Shown: positions 61,149-64,000 of the stretch, piece by piece
Position numbering within the stretch: position 1 is the stretch's first letter
How the letters are laid out: each line of letters begins with the position of its first letter
Assembly (NCBI RefSeq): GCF_012927355.1
Contig: NZ_JABBGK010000001.1
Location: 1,234,649 to 1,298,648 of the forward strand
Direction: 5' to 3'
Length of the DNA: 64,000 nt
Source of the DNA: Rhizobium terricola
GTDB lineage: Bacteria; Pseudomonadota; Alphaproteobacteria; Rhizobiales; Rhizobiaceae
The notes under the pieces: generated by a model
What the model saw: only the letters and a program-made list of their open reading frames with translations
The model's database searches: none
What the model was told of the DNA's origin: nothing
Program-made: the position numbers and the translations under genes

Positions 61149-63065
61149 TCACGCCTTCATCCCCGTGTCCGCCTTCCCCGAATAGCCGCGAGGCGTATAG
61201 ACCCAGGTCTTGCCGTCACCGGTCGTCACGGTGCGGCTCTCCGACGAGCCGACCACAACCACGGTCAGCATGTCGACGTCATCGACGTTCAGTTCGCCGA
61301 GCGGCACGGTGCGCACATGCTCGCCGTCGCGGCCGAGATTGGTGGCGAGGATCACCGGGGTCGAGGCGGGACGGTATTCCAGTAGCTTGTCGCGAGCAAA
61401 GGCGAGCTGGGTGCGACGTTTCATCGAGACCGGGTTGTAGAAGGCGATGACGAAGTCGCCCTCGCCGGCCGCCTTCACGCGGCGCTGGATATGCTCCCAC
61501 GGCGTCAGCAGGTCGGACAGCGAAATGGTGCAGAAATCGTGGCCGAGCGGCGCGCCGATGCGGGCGGCAGCGGCCTGGAGCGCCGAAATTCCGGGCGAGA
61601 CCTGCACTTCGATCCGGCTGGCGGCATCCGAAATGCCACCCTTGTCGAAGAGCTCGAACACCAGCGTCGCCATGGCATAGATGCCGGCATCGCCGGAGCA
61701 GACGAGCGCGACGGTGCGCCCCTCGCCTGCCAGTTCCATCGCCCGCACCACGCGGGCCTCCTCCTTGCCGAGATCGAAATCGTGGCGGGTCTTGCCCTCG
61801 GCCAGCGGACCGAGCAGATCGAGATAGAGCGAATAGCCGACGAGATCGGTCGAGGCGGACACCATGGCCGAGACTTCCGGTGAGCGCCACTGGTCGGCTC
61901 CCGGGCCAATGCCGACCACGAAGAGCTTGCCACGGGCACGGCCGATCGTCATCGGGTCGATCACGTCGCTCGCCTCGGCGATTGCCGCGGTCGCGCCCTT
62001 CGACTTGATCTTCTCGACGATGAGCGCGCCGTCGGACCCGGCGGCGGCCAGCGCCGCGCCTTCCGCGACACCATGGCAGCCAACCTCGGCGAACACCACG
62101 TCGGACGGGTTCTTCAGCCGCGGCGTCTCCTCTTCCAGCCGGGCGGCAGTGAAGAAGCGCGCCGGCACGCCGAAATGCTGTGCAACCGCATGGATGGCGG
62201 TCTCGTCGGCCTTCAGATCAATCGAGCAGACGGCAGCGAGCGCCAGCGGTGAGAGGTTCGCGCCGGCCAGCGCCTGCTCGGCAAGCGCAATCGCTTCCTC
62301 CGGGCTCGCATGGCGCTCGCAGCCCATGCCCAGTACCAGCGTCTTCGGGTGATAGACGAGTTCCATCTCGCCGGCGGTCTTGTTTTCTGGGGTCACAGTT
62401 AGCGTCACGCGGGCCTCTTGATGGAATGGAAGTCTGGATTGGATGAGCCAGGCGGCTGCACTCCCTCTCCCCGCCTGCGGGGAGAGGGCTGGGGTGAGGG
62501 GCTCGTCTTGCCGCCCCTCATCCGCCCTGCGGGCACCTTCTCCCCGCAAGCGGGGAGAAGGGAAATCAAGCCGCACCCCCGCCCCTGCCACCAGCTCGGC
62601 CATGACGGCCTTGGCGGCAGGCGGATTGGCAAGGACGATGCCGGCCGGCGGCTGGTCGAGGGCGATGCCGAACTTGAGGTCGCCGGCGGTGGTGATCGCG
62701 GCATGGGCGCCAAGGACAGCGGCGATGCGGCGGGCCAGATCATTGGCGCCATGATGGCCGCCGAGAAGCGGTACCACGCTCGCGCCGTCGTCGGACACGG
62801 CAAGCACCGGCGGTTCCGAATGCTTGTCGGCCAGAAGCGGCGCCAGGATCCGGATGACCGCGCCGGATGCCATGACGGCGACGATCGGCCGGCCTTCGGC
62901 AAACAGGGCCTGCACGTGTTCCTTGACCGAGGCGAAATGCCGGTCGGCCGCCGTCACGCGCGCCGCTGCGCCGTGCACCTCGCCACCGATCTCGGCGGCA
63001 ATCCGGCCGGCAAGCGGCAGGGTCGCGTCGCTGAGGATCACGACGGCTGGAACGGGCTCACTCAT
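61149..63065 (-). CDS. cobJ: CbiG-CobJ fusion (cobalt-precorrin-5A hydrolase / precorrin-3B C17-methyltransferase)
   Basis: 638 residues from the ATG at 63065, which overlaps the cobI stop by ATGA. Residues about 5-235 are the N and middle parts of CbiG (VVILSDATLPLAGRIAAEIG, ITTAGDLKFGIAL); about 238-378 is the CbiG C domain (GMGCERHASPEEAIALAEQA, SIDLKADETAI); and about 380-630 is CobJ (LFVVGIGPGADQWRSPE, GYSLYLDLLGP, ALVCSGDAGIYAMATLVFEL). It opens the ring at the C20 acetyl position and methylates C17. Residues about 168-202 are translated repeat DNA with no homologue in the family. Confidence 0.92.
   Translation of the reverse strand: MSEPVPAVVILSDATLPLAGRIAAEIGGEVHGAAARVTAADRHFASVKEHVQALFAEGRPIVAVMASGAVIRILAPLLADKHSEPPVLAVSDDGASVVPLLGGHHGANDLARRIAAVLGAHAAITTAGDLKFGIALDQPPAGIVLANPPAAKAVMAELVAGAGVRLDFPSPRLRGEGARRADEGRQDEPLTPALSPQAGRGSAAAWLIQSRLPFHQEARVTLTVTPENKTAGEMELVYHPKTLVLGMGCERHASPEEAIALAEQALAGANLSPLALAAVCSIDLKADETAIHAVAQHFGVPARFFTAARLEEETPRLKNPSDVVFAEVGCHGVAEGAALAAAGSDGALIVEKIKSKGATAAIAEASDVIDPMTIGRARGKLFVVGIGPGADQWRSPEVSAMVSASTDLVGYSLYLDLLGPLAEGKTRHDFDLGKEEARVVRAMELAGEGRTVALVCSGDAGIYAMATLVFELFDKGGISDAASRIEVQVSPGISALQAAAARIGAPLGHDFCTISLSDLLTPWEHIQRRVKAAGEGDFVIAFYNPVSMKRRTQLAFARDKLLEYRPASTPVILATNLGRDGEHVRTVPLGELNVDDVDMLTVVVVGSSESRTVTTGDGKTWVYTPRGYSGKADTGMKA
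62463..62572. repeat. Mosaic palindromic repeat, family A copy inside cobJ
   Basis: CTCTCCCCGC/GCGGGGAGAG and CTTCTCCCCGC/GCGGGGAGAAG hairpins with the GAGGGGC and GCCCCTCAT arms between them. About 110 bp, read through in the cobJ frame as SPRLRGEG ... LTPALSPQAGRG. Confidence 0.92.
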
Positions 63066-63802
63066 GACGCGCCGTCCATGGTGGTGCGCGACAGCGCGGC
63101 GTTCCAGCCCTCGCCGCCCTTGTAGATCAGGATCATCGAAAAATAGGGGGCCGCACTTTCCGGCACGGCGGAGAGCGGCATGACGCGCTGTTCGGGCAGG
63201 CTGACGCGCTCGACATAACCGGCGCAGGCCGTCAGCCCCATGGCCTCGATCAGCGCGCGGATACGGGCAGAATGACGCCCGACCTTGATGATCGCGACCG
63301 CTCCAGCGGCCTCGATGCGCGTCCGCATGGTCTCGTCGTCGAGCGGTCCCGGCACGATGGAGAGCACGTCGTTTCGCGCGGCAAGCGGGCGCCCGAGGGC
63401 GGCGGCCGCCGCCATCATGGACGACACGCCCGGCACGACCTCGGTCTCGTAGCGGCCGGACAGACGCTCGAAGAGATACATGAAGGAGCCGAAGAAGAAG
63501 GGATCGCCCTCGCACAGCACCGCTACGTCGGAACCGGCATCGAGATGGCGCGCCAGCGTTTCCGCCGCCTCGTCATAGATCTCCTGCGCGGGAAACCGCT
63601 CGACGCGCATCGGCACGACGATTGGCACCTCCAGCTGGTCGGCCCTGAGATAGGGGGCCGCGATCTGGCGGGCAAAGCTCGGACCGGTATCCGGGGCCGG
63701 ATAGGCTACGACCGGCGCACCGGTCAGGATACGGTGGGCCTTGAGGGTGAGAAGCTCCGGGTCGCCGGGGCCGAGGCCGAGGCCGTAGAGTTTACCGGTC
63801 AT
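63062..63802 (-). CDS. cobI: Precorrin-2 C20-methyltransferase
   Basis: 246 residues from MTGKLYGLGLGPGDPELLTL with GAGGAGC before the ATG; in-frame starts eight residues upstream are possible. The tetrapyrrole methylase features are clear: the SAM loop GLGPGDPELLTLKAHRIL, AVLCEGDPFFFGSFMYLFER and VVPGVSSMMAAAAALGRPLA. It methylates C20 of precorrin-2. Coupled to cbiG-cobJ by ATGA overlap. Confidence 0.95.
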   Translation of the reverse strand: MTGKLYGLGLGPGDPELLTLKAHRILTGAPVVAYPAPDTGPSFARQIAAPYLRADQLEVPIVVPMRVERFPAQEIYDEAAETLARHLDAGSDVAVLCEGDPFFFGSFMYLFERLSGRYETEVVPGVSSMMAAAAALGRPLAARNDVLSIVPGPLDDETMRTRIEAAGAVAIIKVGRHSARIRALIEAMGLTACAGYVERVSLPEQRVMPLSAVPESAAPYFSMILIYKGGEGWNAALSRTTMDGAS

Positions 63803-63827
63803 GTGTACTGCTCCTCGCATGTACATC

Positions 63828-63946
63828 GCCCCTCATCCGGCTGCTGCCACCTTCTCCCCGCAGGCGGGGAGAAGGCCGAAGCGGCCGGCGTTCTGCCCCC
63901 TTCTCCCCGTTCACGGGGAGAAGGTCCCGGCAGGGGGATGAGGGGC
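63828..63946. repeat. Mosaic palindromic repeat, family A copy 6
   Basis: GCCCCTCATCCGG arm, hairpins CCTTCTCCCCGC/GCGGGGAGAAGG and CCTTCTCCCCGTT/ACGGGGAGAAGG, then GATGAGGGGC. Lies between cobI and the upstream gene at the right edge. Confidence 0.9.
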
Positions 63947-63958
63947 TCGTTCGAAATG

Positions 63959-64000
63959 TCATTCTCCCCCACCCTTCACAACCGACCAGATCGTCACCGG
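63959..64000 (-). CDS. cobL: 3' end of an upstream gene, probably cobL
   Basis: Only 13 codons and a stop are in the window, reading PVTIWSVVKGGGE. The ending resembles the C terminus of CobL (precorrin-6Y methyltransferase), whose members end in a similar PVxxWSVxK. The position directly before cobI on the same strand supports a cob gene. Identification rests on a very short match. Confidence 0.35.
   Translation of the reverse strand, partial: PVTIWSVVKGGGE

Noticed and set aside
62463-62572. The paired hairpins as a CRISPR array
   Set aside because: There are only two unequal palindromes, no repeated spacers of constant length, and the same mosaic occurs at many intergenic sites.

Overview
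The window reads as a chromosomal segment of a member of the Rhizobiaceae (Alphaproteobacteria, Hyphomicrobiales). Four things point there: the complete acpXL-fabZXL-fabF2XL-fabF1XL-adh2XL-lpxXL cluster for the very-long-chain fatty acid of lipid A; a ccoNOQP-ccoGHIS (fixNOQP-fixGHIS) block with FixK/FNR boxes next to hemN and an fnrN-type regulator; a rhizobial-style cob cluster; and many short GC-rich palindromic mosaic repeats between genes. There are no nod or nif genes, no prophage, no insertion sequence and no CRISPR array. The genus cannot be fixed from the sequence alone.

Layout. 1-1000: an AT-richer edge with a truncated small membrane protein and an orphan membrane-anchored protein. 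1.2-18.5 kb: mostly housekeeping and poorly characterised genes: a DUF1489 protein, sdaA, a 33-residue membrane peptide, DUF599 and DUF1624 membrane proteins, an isoprenylcysteine-methyltransferase-like protein, a MerR regulator with a 22-bp operator-like palindrome, mgtE, a peptide-deformylase-like protein with a degenerate active site, a BON protein, tRNA-Leu(GAG), lipB, an XRE regulator, a DMT exporter, a START-like/site-2-protease fusion, a GNAT protein, then the glutathione-dependent formaldehyde pathway (frmA and fghA) split by a brnT/brnA toxin-antitoxin pair and two small genes.

18.6-33.7 kb: a nine-gene minus-strand sugar operon (binding protein, two permeases, ATPase, GH2 beta-mannosidase, sugar isomerase, Gfo/Idh/MocA dehydrogenase, aldo/keto reductase, GH43 glycosidase) with a divergent LacI-type regulator, followed by gnd. 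A 14-bp pseudopalindrome with a central CG occurs just upstream of both the binding-protein gene and gnd and is a good candidate for a shared operator.

33.8-51.7 kb: the microaerobic respiration block (cbb3 oxidase, its assembly proteins, a hemerythrin-like and a PAS protein), the lipid A very-long-chain fatty acid cluster, then hemN and fnrN. Three FixK/FNR boxes tie the oxidase, its copper-loading operon and hemN/fnrN together. FabF2XL lacks the catalytic cysteine of ketosynthases (Glu in its place), which suggests a ketosynthase/chain-length-factor arrangement with FabF1XL.

51.8-64 kb: an L,D-transpeptidase and two arms of cobalamin synthesis (cobA-cobB-cobC-cbiB; cbiD-cobK; and cobI, cbiG-cobJ and cobM, preceded by what is probably the end of cobL), interrupted by a nucleoside hydrolase and a GFA-family gene. 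The cbiG-cobJ fusion carries a copy of the genome's palindromic repeat in frame inside the CbiG part, adding about 37 residues.
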